From contig OZ220717.1 in NCBI GenBank assembly GCA_965116625.1, positions 4,278,001 through 4,342,000 on the forward strand: 64,000 nucleotides of DNA, read 5' to 3'. A program made the translations under genes and the position numbers. Positions 52,218 to 60,110 of this stretch are shown piece by piece. The DNA comes from VXNE01 sp965116625. GTDB taxonomy: Bacteria; Pseudomonadota; Gammaproteobacteria; Pseudomonadales; Azotimanducaceae. Numbering within the stretch: the first letter of the stretch is position 1; every line of letters starts with the position of its first letter. The notes beneath the pieces are model-generated. The model was not told the DNA's origin. It ran no database searches and saw only the letters and a program-made list of their open reading frames with translations.

Positions 52218-52436
52218 ATGTACGAACGCTCGGCCCTGATACGCATCTGCTGGTTCGCCATGGGGATACTGTGCCTCGTCATCGGCCTCGTCGGCATCGT
52301 CATCCCCCTCCTGCCCGGGATTCCGTTTCTGATCCTGTCCGCGGTGTGTGCGGCACAGGCTTTCAAGCGCGACCATGTGCTTGAGAGGAACGGCCTTGAA
52401 GAGTACAGACGCTGGCGCAGACGCCACTTCAGTTGA
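52218..52436 (+). CDS. DUF454 (YbaN-like) membrane protein
   Basis: A 72-residue inner-membrane protein. It has one long hydrophobic hairpin (ICWFAMGILCLVIGLVGIVI, then PLLPGIPFLILSAVCAAQAF) with the PLLPGIPF motif of the DUF454 family, and a charged tail (EEYRRWRRRHFS). Full family members are about 110 to 125 residues and have extra helices, so this is a short form. The function of the family is unknown. It is served by a sigma-54 promoter, and AAGGAA precedes the start. Confidence 0.78.
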   Translation: MYERSALIRICWFAMGILCLVIGLVGIVIPLLPGIPFLILSAVCAAQAFKRDHVLERNGLEEYRRWRRRHFS

Positions 52437-52458
52437 AACCTCTGTTCCGGGGCGAACG

Positions 52459-53730
52459 CTAGCAGCCGAGGCCCTGGGACATCTGGGCGTAACTCGTGAG
52501 AGGGACCGCGCACATCCGATGCCAGTCCGCCTTGTCGATGACCGGCTGGTTCAACAGTCCAATCATTTCGTCGAACTTCTGGAGCGCCGCGCAATCCACC
52601 GCCTCGGGCGCCGCTGCGGCGCGGTGTCGCGGCCAGGTGCGTTCGCGCGCGTGGCGCCAGAACTCGCTGTCGTGAATCGAGCCGCAGGAGTAGTGCCAGC
52701 CCACGAACAGTCCGTAACCGAGCATGTTGCCGATGAGAAACCGGTTGACTACCGGGGCGTCGCGCTCGAGATGCTCGACCGGTCGGTTCAGACGTGTCCG
52801 GAGAACCATGCCGATCTGCAACTGGGCGGATACGATCGCCGTCGCCTCCAAGGGTTCCATGAAGGCTGCGGCGTTGCCCACGCGGGCGATCGCGCCATCG
52901 AAGATCCGGCGATGGACGAAATTGGGAAACGGGATGACCGCGCGCTGCTCGAATTCCGATACGCCATCGGACTCCAGGAACTCGTCGAAGTCCGACTCCA
53001 CTTCCTCGAGGCTCGTGACATCGCGGTTAAAGATATAGCCGTAGGACGTGTGCACCGTAAGCGGAATGACGAATACCCAACCGTGCGGACGCGCGACCGC
53101 GCGGGTGTAGGTGGGCTGCAGGACCGGCCCGTTCTGCGTTGATTCGATGATCGCCGGGCAGCGGCGGATGACGGCCGTATTGGTGGGGATGAAGGAAATG
53201 TCGATGTGCTCGTCGGCATCGAGTTCCCTGGGGAAGCCGCGGGCATCGAAGACCAGGTCGTAGCGCTCCGGCGCCCGGTCCTCGAACTCCACCAGAGCAC
53301 CGCCCTCCACCCGCGTGATGTCGACCACCCTCGCGTCGATGTGGCGGGCCCGCGTACCTTCTTCAAGCAGTTCCCCCATGAAATCGGCGGACAGGTGATA
53401 GGCATAGGACACCTGTTGCGGCGTGAAGTAATGCGTGAAGTCCCGATCACGCCGACCCCATCCCTCGAACGCGACCCCGTACTTGCGGGTCCCGTTCAGG
53501 CGCTGCTGGACGGTTTCGTGCGGCAGACCGGTCAGTTCGTGCAGTTCCTGCACGAGGCTCGGCCAACTGCCCTCGCCCACGCCGATGACCGGGATGCGCG
53601 AGTCGTAGATGTGGTGCAGTTCGTGGTCGGCATCAGGAAGCTGGCGCGTTACGCTGGCGGCCGCCAGAGCGCCAGCGGTTCCCCGCCCGACCACCGCGAT
53701 CTTCCTCAAGGAACTGCTGCCCGGTATCAC
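52459..53730 (-). CDS. Flavin-dependent tryptophan halogenase-like protein
   Basis: A 423-residue FAD protein of the tryptophan halogenase group. The FAD loop VVGRGTAGALAAASVTRQLP gives G15-R-G17-T-A-G20, and VIGVGEGSWPSLVQELHEL is the family GEG-W-P segment. A lysine candidate is Lys83 in TRKYGVAFEGWG. The halogenase motif W-x-W-x-I-P is not exact: the matching place reads HGWVFVIPLTVHTSYGYIFN. The start GTG at 53730 is chosen because the frame further upstream is the translation of two palindromic repeats. It might halogenate the Trp of the nearby precursor, or act as a plain monooxygenase. The DUF454 gene converges 22 bases away. Confidence 0.78.
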   Translation of the reverse strand: MIPGSSSLRKIAVVGRGTAGALAAASVTRQLPDADHELHHIYDSRIPVIGVGEGSWPSLVQELHELTGLPHETVQQRLNGTRKYGVAFEGWGRRDRDFTHYFTPQQVSYAYHLSADFMGELLEEGTRARHIDARVVDITRVEGGALVEFEDRAPERYDLVFDARGFPRELDADEHIDISFIPTNTAVIRRCPAIIESTQNGPVLQPTYTRAVARPHGWVFVIPLTVHTSYGYIFNRDVTSLEEVESDFDEFLESDGVSEFEQRAVIPFPNFVHRRIFDGAIARVGNAAAFMEPLEATAIVSAQLQIGMVLRTRLNRPVEHLERDAPVVNRFLIGNMLGYGLFVGWHYSCGSIHDSEFWRHARERTWPRHRAAAAPEAVDCAALQKFDEMIGLLNQPVIDKADWHRMCAVPLTSYAQMSQGLGC

Positions 53731-53746
53731 GCCTCGAGACCTCCGA

Positions 53747-53836
53747 GAGCCTTCAGCCGGGGAATGTTCCCCGACAGCTGACGCGTAGGGAAGTGCAGGC
53801 GATCCCCCCGTCGGTGGATGCGTACTTCCATGCAAG
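53747..53836 (-). repeat. Dispersed palindromic repeat, short subtype, copy at halogenase start
   Basis: A 90-base copy beginning, on the minus strand, GCATGGAAGTACGCATCCAC and ending TTCCCCGGCTGAAGGCTC, with the perfect palindrome GGGGAATGTTCCCC inside (read on the plus strand at 53759-53772). It lies 16 bases upstream of the halogenase start codon, in the same direction, and its open frame is continuous with the halogenase frame. Confidence 0.85.
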
Positions 53837-53925
53837 GAGCCTTCAGCCGGGGAATGTTCCCCCACCGCTGACGCGTAGGGAAGCGTTGGCATTTCCGCCG
53901 CAGCCGGATGCGTACTTCCATGGGA
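53837..53925 (-). repeat. Dispersed palindromic repeat, short subtype, tandem partner
   Basis: A second copy directly beside the previous one, same direction, about 89 bases. It has CTTCCCTACGCGTCAGCGG and GGGGGAACATTCCCCGG on the minus strand. The two copies differ mainly in the first third (CATCCGGCTGCGGCGG here). They fill most of the gap between the halogenase and the beta-barrel gene. Confidence 0.84.
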
Positions 53926-53981
53926 CTCGATCGGGTGGGCATTTTAGGACATTCGCCTGCTTTCACTGGACGGGAACCCCA

Positions 53982-55211
53982 TCAAAAACTGTAGGTGAAA
54001 TCCACGCCCAGGAAGCTGTCACGGCGCCCATCGTAGGTCAGGTCTTCAGGGTCCGCGGCGAGGTTCACGATCGCTTCCAGGCGCATCGACCAGTTCTCCG
54101 AGAGGCGGCGCTTGAATTCCAGGTTCAAAGCGCGGTAATCGTGGCTCAGGTCACCCAGGATGCCTGCGACAAGCTCGGTGCCCTGCACATCGTTGAACCC
54201 CAGGAAGCCCGCGATGAAGATGTCGTTGTCCCAGGCACTGGTAGCACGGCGCCCGCGCCCGTCGTAGAGCCATTCGGTAAGCAGGGTCAGGTCGGCGGCC
54301 GATCCGAACAGGGAGTAGAGCGCGCGTTCCAGGCCGAGGATCAGGGCCCCGTAGTCCTCCTCCTGTCCCAGGAGATTGCGCGCGCCGCTACGGCGAATGG
54401 CTTCCACCTTGCACAGCCAGGGACCGGTCGTGAGTTGCGCGTCGACCCCGAACTGCCGGATCTGCTCGTAGTACGGGATCAGGGATGGCACACCTCCCGG
54501 CGGCAGCCCGGTTTGCTCACCGAAAAGAAAGGAGGGTTCGCGGCTTGTCCCCCTGAAGGCCGTCAGACCGAAATCAAGCAGGCCCACGGCATTGCTGTAG
54601 CGAACCGCGAAGTCCACGTGGCGCTCTTCGGCGTCACTCTCGTAGGCCGCGCCTTCCTCGATCGGGAGACCCGACCGGAGTCGGCCGGAAGGGCCCGGGA
54701 ATGTTCGCTTGCGGTGATAGGGCAGCAGCAACGACTCGGCCACGCCCCAGTCGCCGGATACCGTCAGGTGCGCCATCGGCTGGCCCAGCTTCGGCCGGTC
54801 GCGCGGGTGCTCGACGAGGTCGAGCTGGTTGACGACGTCCACGAGGTTGTGCAACTCCGCCACGCCCCAGAAGACACGGTCGAGTCCCAGCCGAAGCTCC
54901 CAGGAGTTCTCGCCCCAGTCTCCATAGGTCAGGAGATACGCTTCCCGTACGTCGGCATGGGTACGCCGGGAGTCGGCGCTGTCGTACCGGTAAAGCGGGG
55001 TGAGGGTGAAGCTGGTTCTCTCTGCGATTTCCCCGTAAAGCGACGGCTCGACGACCAGCCCGCCGGTGCTCGAACGCTGACCCGGGAAGGCCGGCGATTG
55101 CGGATACCACCGCGCCTGCAAGCTCAGGTCGCCCGAGAAATCAAGCGTCTGCGCTCCGGCACCCGCGGCCGGCATGAGCGCAAGGGCGAATAATGTGGCG
55201 GCGAGCCGCAT
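53982..55211 (-). CDS. Outer-membrane beta-barrel protein
   Basis: A 409-residue exported protein with a signal peptide (MRLAATLFALALMPAAGAGA) and alternating strand patterns to the C-terminal Phe (FLGVDFTYSF), typical of an outer-membrane barrel. Segments such as SWELRLGLDRVFWGVAELHN and FTLTPLYRYDSADS fit this class. I cannot assign a substrate. It overlaps the upstream LolA-like gene by one base (TGATG), so the two form a pair. Such pairs usually work with an MMPL/RND inner-membrane pump, which is not in the window. Confidence 0.8.
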   Translation of the reverse strand: MRLAATLFALALMPAAGAGAQTLDFSGDLSLQARWYPQSPAFPGQRSSTGGLVVEPSLYGEIAERTSFTLTPLYRYDSADSRRTHADVREAYLLTYGDWGENSWELRLGLDRVFWGVAELHNLVDVVNQLDLVEHPRDRPKLGQPMAHLTVSGDWGVAESLLLPYHRKRTFPGPSGRLRSGLPIEEGAAYESDAEERHVDFAVRYSNAVGLLDFGLTAFRGTSREPSFLFGEQTGLPPGGVPSLIPYYEQIRQFGVDAQLTTGPWLCKVEAIRRSGARNLLGQEEDYGALILGLERALYSLFGSAADLTLLTEWLYDGRGRRATSAWDNDIFIAGFLGFNDVQGTELVAGILGDLSHDYRALNLEFKRRLSENWSMRLEAIVNLAADPEDLTYDGRRDSFLGVDFTYSF

Positions 55212-56110
55212 CACCGCACCCGGCGAAGCGCGGTCTGCGTGAATTCGCCGTCGTCGAGATCGGTGCCGAACCGGAAATCGGTCCATTGCAGCACGGTGCT
55301 CGCGCCGGTCAGGTGATTCACCATCGTCTGTTCGGCCGCCCGCCAGTATCGATCCAGGTATTGCCGATAGTCCGCAAAAGTGAGCGTCTTGAGGTGCGAG
55401 CCCCTGCGGTCGTACAGCTCCATCTTCCAGGTCCGGAGCTCGCCGGCATCCTGCCAGATGACCTTGCGGCTGTATCCGGATTTCTCGTCCAAGGGGAACT
55501 GCTCGATCACCGTGCAGGTGAGTTCGCCGCAGGGTTCGTCGCGAAGATACCGGTAGGTGTATTCGTCCACTTCAGGGGAGCTCATGTCCTCGTAGGAAAA
55601 CTCGCTGCCCATGAAGGACCCCGAACGCCTCGAAGCGCTGATGCGTTTCACCCTCTTCAGCGCAGGCAGGTACAGCCACTGGTCGTCCGGGGTGTTGATG
55701 TGGGCGTGCGTCAGGAGCGCCGTTCCCTGCACGTCTCGCGGCTGGTCGAACACGAACAGGCTCTTGTCGCCATCCCCCGGGACCTCCAGTACCTTGAAGC
55801 GCATCTGGCGGACGCTCTCGCGGCCTTGCCGATCGCGGAGCACCATCGTCATGCCGGCGGTGTAATCGCCGAATCCCTCGTTCCGGTCGTTCGACTCCCG
55901 CGCGATCCTCAGCCCCTTGTCCTCGGGAGTTTCTTCCTGGGCCAGGGCGTGTGCTCCGGGCAGGCAGAGGCTTGCCAATGCGAGAACCTTGAACCAGGCG
56001 TGCCAGTTGCATGCCAAGGCCCCTATCCGGCCCTGGCCGATAAACCACTCTTCAATGGTCTCGTGGTCGGGGAACATCCGCTTAATGTCCCGTGGATGGA
56101 CATGTTGCAT
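55211..56110 (-). CDS. LolA-like outer-membrane lipoprotein-sorting protein
   Basis: A 299-residue periplasmic protein of the LolA-like (PF17131) family. After a long N-terminus with a membrane segment (WFKVLALASLCLPGAHALA) the family core follows: MTMVLRDRQGRESVRQMRFK, DDQWLYLPALKRVKRISASR, SGSFMGSEFSYEDMSSPEVD and SGYSRKVIWQD. It should bind a lipid or hydrophobic molecule and pass it toward the outer membrane. The start at 56110 gives about 35 extra residues before the signal segment, more than usual; a later start is possible. It is divergent from the RiPP precursor, 171 bases away. Confidence 0.85.
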   Translation of the reverse strand: MQHVHPRDIKRMFPDHETIEEWFIGQGRIGALACNWHAWFKVLALASLCLPGAHALAQEETPEDKGLRIARESNDRNEGFGDYTAGMTMVLRDRQGRESVRQMRFKVLEVPGDGDKSLFVFDQPRDVQGTALLTHAHINTPDDQWLYLPALKRVKRISASRRSGSFMGSEFSYEDMSSPEVDEYTYRYLRDEPCGELTCTVIEQFPLDEKSGYSRKVIWQDAGELRTWKMELYDRRGSHLKTLTFADYRQYLDRYWRAAEQTMVNHLTGASTVLQWTDFRFGTDLDDGEFTQTALRRVR

Positions 56111-56281
56111 TGTAACGCGCTTCCCGGATGACCCCGTCCGGCAAGGCAACGCGCGCTCAACCATTAGGAAAACTTAATCCCCTCATTTGAATTAGTCGCG
56201 ATGCCTTGTGCGCCAAGACATCGTGGCGTACCGTTCCCTGTGCATTTGTTGGCGTGGTTCACTACGCAATGGAGGAATGCA

Positions 56282-56533
56282 ATGAGAAGTGGCGACGAAA
56301 TGCTGCAGCAGATTGTCGAGAAGTCCGCACTCGACGCGGAATTCAGGCAACAACTGCTTGCAGATCCCAAAACGACGATCAGCGCGGAATTGGGTATTAC
56401 GATTCCCGAATCGATGACGGTCCAGGTTCACGAAAGCGATATGCAGACAGTGCATCTCGCGTTGCCGCCTGATCCGAACATCACAGAGGAGCAACTCGAA
56501 GCTATCTCAGCCGGCCTCTGCTGCTGCTGGTAG
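56282..56533 (+). CDS. RiPP precursor peptide, NHLP leader with LCCCW core
   Basis: An 83-residue precursor peptide. Residues 1 to 78 are a nitrile-hydratase-type leader (NHLP family): EFRQQLLADPKTTISAELGI is the typical ADP segment, and LALPPDPNITEEQLEAISAG the typical end before cleavage. The core would be only LCCCW (79-83), or GLCCCW. Three Cys in a row suit azoline formation by the YcaO enzyme, and the last Trp suits the nearby halogenase. GGAGG seven bases before the ATG supports the start. It is the only cluster gene on the plus strand; the leader is 40 percent identical, without gaps, to residues 1-78 of the cyclase-fold protein at 62560. A terminator follows. Confidence 0.88.
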   Translation: MRSGDEMLQQIVEKSALDAEFRQQLLADPKTTISAELGITIPESMTVQVHESDMQTVHLALPPDPNITEEQLEAISAGLCCCW

Positions 56534-56573
56534 ACCCGGCAGCCGGCGATAAGCCGGCGCATAGCTCAGACTT

Positions 56574-56611
56574 ACCCCCGTTAGCCCCGCGCCAGGCGGG
56601 TGCACGGGGGT
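56574..56611. terminator. Hairpin terminator between the precursor and the convergent gene
   Basis: The stem ACCCCCGT (56574-56581) pairs with ACGGGGGT (56604-56611), with an inner stem CCCGC/GCGGG. TGTTTGTGT follows on the plus strand. It lies 40 bases after the precursor stop and 17 bases before the end of the convergent gene, so it may end both transcripts. A second small hairpin, GCCGGC-GATAA-GCCGGC (56542-56558), comes just before it. Confidence 0.65.
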
Positions 56612-56627
56612 GTTTGTGTCTGGCCCG

Positions 56628-57746
56628 TCAGTCGGGAATCGCGCCGGATAGCACCAGGAACACGTAAGCCTTGGCCTGCCGAAGCCGATTTCCGGAAATC
56701 ACCAGCTTGATGTGGTGGATGCCACGCAGCAGCACATAGCGCCCCGACTTCGCAAACAGCGTGGTCGGTTTCGAAACCCAGTCCGCAAGCGCTGCAAGCT
56801 TCTTCCCGACCACGAGATCTTCATGGCCCAGGGCTTCGAGAAACGGATCCCAATCCGTCAGACCGTCGAGCCAATAGCGTGAGTCGTTCGTATATCGCTG
56901 CTTGACGATGAGCGTCAGGCCGAGAGCAGGGCCGAGGCCCTCTTCCCGCACGTCGAGGTTCGCCCCGGACCTGACGATATTCGCGCGTTCCCGGAAGCGT
57001 GACATCACTGACTCGACAGCCGGGAGGTGACCTGGCCAACCCGTGGCCTCAAGGTACCCGCACAGTTCCCGCTGCGTCTTGAAGCCCATGATCGCAAGAC
57101 GGATGGAGCGCGGGCGAGACGGGAACACGCCGAACGAATCCAGGCGCGTATCTTCCGGCTGTGCCAGGTAGGCGCGCGCGACGTTCTTCCGCTCCGCCTC
57201 GTTGCGCTCCCACCCGACGCAGGAAACGAGGGCGTCGACCACCGTGAGAGCATCGTTTTCCTGCCCACAGTCGCCGACGATCGGCCGTTCACCCGGACGC
57301 AGGAACATTCCCGGAAGCGGATTCTCGCCGTCGCGCGCTGAGCCGATATCGTATTCCAGCATCACCTTCGGGCCGACAATCGCACGCAGGGGCGAGTTTT
57401 CCGCGTCCATCCTTGCGAACAGCCGTCCGACCGCTGTGGCGGTTTCGTCCGTTCGGTCATTTCGTGCACGCTGCCGGAAAAACGCCGCCGGCCTGGTCCC
57501 GCTCGCAAGCGAGACGCCGAAATCCGCCTCCGGCCTTCGTTCATGCAGCGGCAGTTCCAAACCGAACGGGAGGGCACCCATCGTGATTGGAAGTTGCCCC
57601 GCGCACCGCAGGACGCGCTCCCATTCCGCGTCTCCCACAAGGACGGGCGAGACCATGTTCCTCAGGTGTCCGAGCAGGTCACCCATGGTGCCACCCTCTT
57701 CGGCGAGACGGTCCTGGGTCAACGCCACTGCCTGGTCAATGTCCAT
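56628..57746 (-). CDS. RiPP-cluster protein of unknown function
   Basis: I do not recognise this 372-residue protein. It has no signal peptide and no clear membrane helix. Notable stretches are FGLELPLHERRPEADFGVSL, VMLEYDIGSARDGENPLPGM, SRPRSIRLAIMGFKTQRELC and, at the end, GRYVLLRGIHHIKLVISGNR followed by AKAYVFLVLSG. The overall look is of a soluble globular enzyme or an accessory binding protein. It is the last gene of the minus-strand unit (ABC exporter, leader-cyclase, AlkB-GlnE, YcaO, this gene) and is nine bases after the YcaO gene, so it most likely works in the same pathway. No catalytic motif can be named. Confidence 0.65.
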   Translation of the reverse strand: MDIDQAVALTQDRLAEEGGTMGDLLGHLRNMVSPVLVGDAEWERVLRCAGQLPITMGALPFGLELPLHERRPEADFGVSLASGTRPAAFFRQRARNDRTDETATAVGRLFARMDAENSPLRAIVGPKVMLEYDIGSARDGENPLPGMFLRPGERPIVGDCGQENDALTVVDALVSCVGWERNEAERKNVARAYLAQPEDTRLDSFGVFPSRPRSIRLAIMGFKTQRELCGYLEATGWPGHLPAVESVMSRFRERANIVRSGANLDVREEGLGPALGLTLIVKQRYTNDSRYWLDGLTDWDPFLEALGHEDLVVGKKLAALADWVSKPTTLFAKSGRYVLLRGIHHIKLVISGNRLRQAKAYVFLVLSGAIPD

Positions 57747-57755
57747 ACGAGCTCC

Positions 57756-60110
57756 TCACGCAATGACAGGTGCAGGGTTCAGGTCGGCTTCCACGAGAGG
57801 CCGCTTGCGGTGACCCATCCTGACCGGGACGTCGAACAGGCGACCGGGCGCGAATCTGGCCCAGAAGTGGCGCATGCCCGGCACGATGACCCGCGCGACA
57901 GGCATGCCGATGTCGGGACGGGTCTGGTCCAGCACCAAGAGCTCGAGGTGCTTCGCTTCGACAAGCGAACGGCAATACGCGATGTCGTCGCGCGTGTCCG
58001 CCGATTCGACCGCCGAATAACTCGAGGCCCGGCGCAGGGGGGCGTCCGCCCTGGGCGCCAGCCAGTCACAGTCGGCGAGGCGGGCGGTCCTCCACCACGC
58101 GAGCGCCAGGGGATCGTCGATCATGGGCCGTCCGTCACCACTTCCTGGACGCGGCAGCCAGGTGAGGCACTGGTTCAGTTCGCAAAGCGCCCTCAAGGCC
58201 GCGATACGCGGGTCGGCATGGGCGCCCGCACCATAAATGATGTCCTCGGTTTTCGCGCCTGGACGGCGAGAGATGGCAACCATCGCGGGAATACCGATAT
58301 CAGAGGTCACGTCGAGCATCCACAGGTCACGCTCGTAGCTGGCGTACTGTTCCGCCCCCGACGCGAGGTACTCGTCGTCGAAGCTCGAAAGATCGACCGC
58401 GGGCACCCGCAGCCGGTTGTACCACCAGATCGCAAACGCGTCGCGCTCCACCAGTTCATAGAAGCCCTGCAGGATCGCCTCCTCCAGGGTATTGCCGGCG
58501 GCGCAGCCGTTCGAATCGGCGATGAGGTCGTGGAGCCCGCGCTGTTCCGGCGCCATGCTGTAGAGCATTGAAGTGGGCAGGTAGCGGTGCCTCTCCTGGG
58601 TCAGCGACCATACCGGTGTCCAGTCGATTTCGGCATCCGGGTCGAGCCTTGGCGGGACGACGTTGTACGGGTGGCCCCTGGCGTTGATGCTCTCGGCGTT
58701 GTCAAGCTGGTCGTCGCTGAAGAGTTGCGCATCGTTGGGATGGATCGCGTCGTCTCCGCCGGCGAATTCCGAGAATCGCCTGGATGTTCGGATCTCGTCC
58801 CCGTGCCGGGCGCCCGAATAGCGCTCGACCGCTTCGCACAGCGCGCTGACCTCGGATTGCTCGCGCGTGCTGCCCTTGCCGGCGCTCTTGCTGCGGAGGC
58901 TTCTTCTCAGCGAACTCAACGTGAGGCTTCGCATCCCGAGATTGCTTCCGGCCCAGTAGACATGCAGCCAGGAATCGGTCTCGCCGGTGGTCCGCCTGAG
59001 CCAGGTCACGACACCGCTGACGGGGCTTACCAGGTGGCGGTACTTCGCCAGTGTGACTTCCGGTGCCACGTTGCGCGTGCCGCCGCTGTTGCTGATGGTT
59101 TTCGGGCTGGACTCGAGATGCAGGGCGACCGGCGGGCGATCAGGTCGATACAGCGCCTCGTCGCCGCACGCCGCGCATTGCGGCCGGCGCAGCACCCGAT
59201 GCCTGGAGCTTGCGAACGTCCCGACATGCATGGAGACCGCGTGGTCGTGAATGGGCGCGGCCTCATCGAGCACGAGCCACTTGGCGATCTCGGCGGCAAT
59301 CAGCCCGCATAGTGCCTCGAGCACCACCGGGTCCGCCGCGAACGGCCGGAAGGCACCCTCCTCGCCCTTGAGGTTGCGCAGGAAATTGTGCACCTCCTGG
59401 TGGCTGCGCAGTCGGTATGCCAGGCAGGCCCAGCAGGGGGACTCCGAGTCCCCTCGAAAGACGGGCCCGAACAGCGGCTCGACACCGCACGGCCGCACCA
59501 GCATCCACGGCGCCTCGGTCTCGAGCTGGCGCCGGTTGATGCCCGCGAGGCGCTCCTCGAGATAGTCGTCGCAGGCGATCACCGCGAGGTCCGGATCGTC
59601 CGGCACCACCGCGACACCGGATGTTCGGAGATGGCGGACCAGCCGGTCATCCTCACCGGCAACCGCGACGCGTGATTCCGCAAGCCGCGCCTCGGCCCAG
59701 CATGGGGATGCGCCAAGCGACGACCAGTAGGCCGCCCGGCTCCGGTCCATGCCGTGATCGGCCGATACGACATAGCCCCTGGCGGAGAGCGAGACGAGCG
59801 CTGCCCGCACTTCGGCCGCGGCGTGCCGGGCACCAAGCGCGGCGACGATCTCGCCCGTGGAGCGCCGGCCGTCCACCAGCGCCAGGAGATCGCAGGTGAG
59901 CTGGCCGTGCAACAGCGTATTGAAGGACTCGGAGACGAGGAGCGCCTGCCGTTCTCCGATCGCGTGGAACACGAGATGCGGGGTGAGGGCCGGGAGTTCC
60001 ACGAGCCCCTGGTCTGCAGGGGCGGTTCTCGCCAGGATTCCGCGCTGCGCACTCGCGCCCGCCAGGACTGGCACCTGGGACTTCAGCGCCGGATCACCCG
60101 GTGCCCTCAT
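57756..60110 (-). CDS. RRE/E1-like/YcaO fused azoline-forming cyclodehydratase
   Basis: A 784-residue fusion that should turn Cys, Ser or Thr of a precursor into azolines using ATP. Residues 40 to 120 form a PqqD-like leader-binding domain (LLHGQLTCDLLALVDGRRST). Residues 130 to 330 are an E1/ThiF-like part with the zinc pairs CWAC (226-229) and CAAC (312-315). The YcaO part carries the ATP motifs SEVSALCEAVERYSG (419 onward), NGCAAGNTLEEAILQGFYEL and VERDAFAIWWYNR. The usual C-terminal PxPxP end is replaced by NPAPVIA. Its start overlaps the upstream AlkB-GlnE stop by ATGA. No flavin dehydrogenase is seen, so the products might remain thiazolines. Confidence 0.92.
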   Translation of the reverse strand: MRAPGDPALKSQVPVLAGASAQRGILARTAPADQGLVELPALTPHLVFHAIGERQALLVSESFNTLLHGQLTCDLLALVDGRRSTGEIVAALGARHAAAEVRAALVSLSARGYVVSADHGMDRSRAAYWSSLGASPCWAEARLAESRVAVAGEDDRLVRHLRTSGVAVVPDDPDLAVIACDDYLEERLAGINRRQLETEAPWMLVRPCGVEPLFGPVFRGDSESPCWACLAYRLRSHQEVHNFLRNLKGEEGAFRPFAADPVVLEALCGLIAAEIAKWLVLDEAAPIHDHAVSMHVGTFASSRHRVLRRPQCAACGDEALYRPDRPPVALHLESSPKTISNSGGTRNVAPEVTLAKYRHLVSPVSGVVTWLRRTTGETDSWLHVYWAGSNLGMRSLTLSSLRRSLRSKSAGKGSTREQSEVSALCEAVERYSGARHGDEIRTSRRFSEFAGGDDAIHPNDAQLFSDDQLDNAESINARGHPYNVVPPRLDPDAEIDWTPVWSLTQERHRYLPTSMLYSMAPEQRGLHDLIADSNGCAAGNTLEEAILQGFYELVERDAFAIWWYNRLRVPAVDLSSFDDEYLASGAEQYASYERDLWMLDVTSDIGIPAMVAISRRPGAKTEDIIYGAGAHADPRIAALRALCELNQCLTWLPRPGSGDGRPMIDDPLALAWWRTARLADCDWLAPRADAPLRRASSYSAVESADTRDDIAYCRSLVEAKHLELLVLDQTRPDIGMPVARVIVPGMRHFWARFAPGRLFDVPVRMGHRKRPLVEADLNPAPVIA

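Noticed and set aside
53731..53892. A longer halogenase N-terminus
   Set aside because: The added residues are the translation of two dispersed repeats and match no halogenase; the family begins near the GTG at 53730.
53747..53925. A possible CRISPR array
   Set aside because: There are only two units, directly abutting without spacers, and related copies lie elsewhere in the window.
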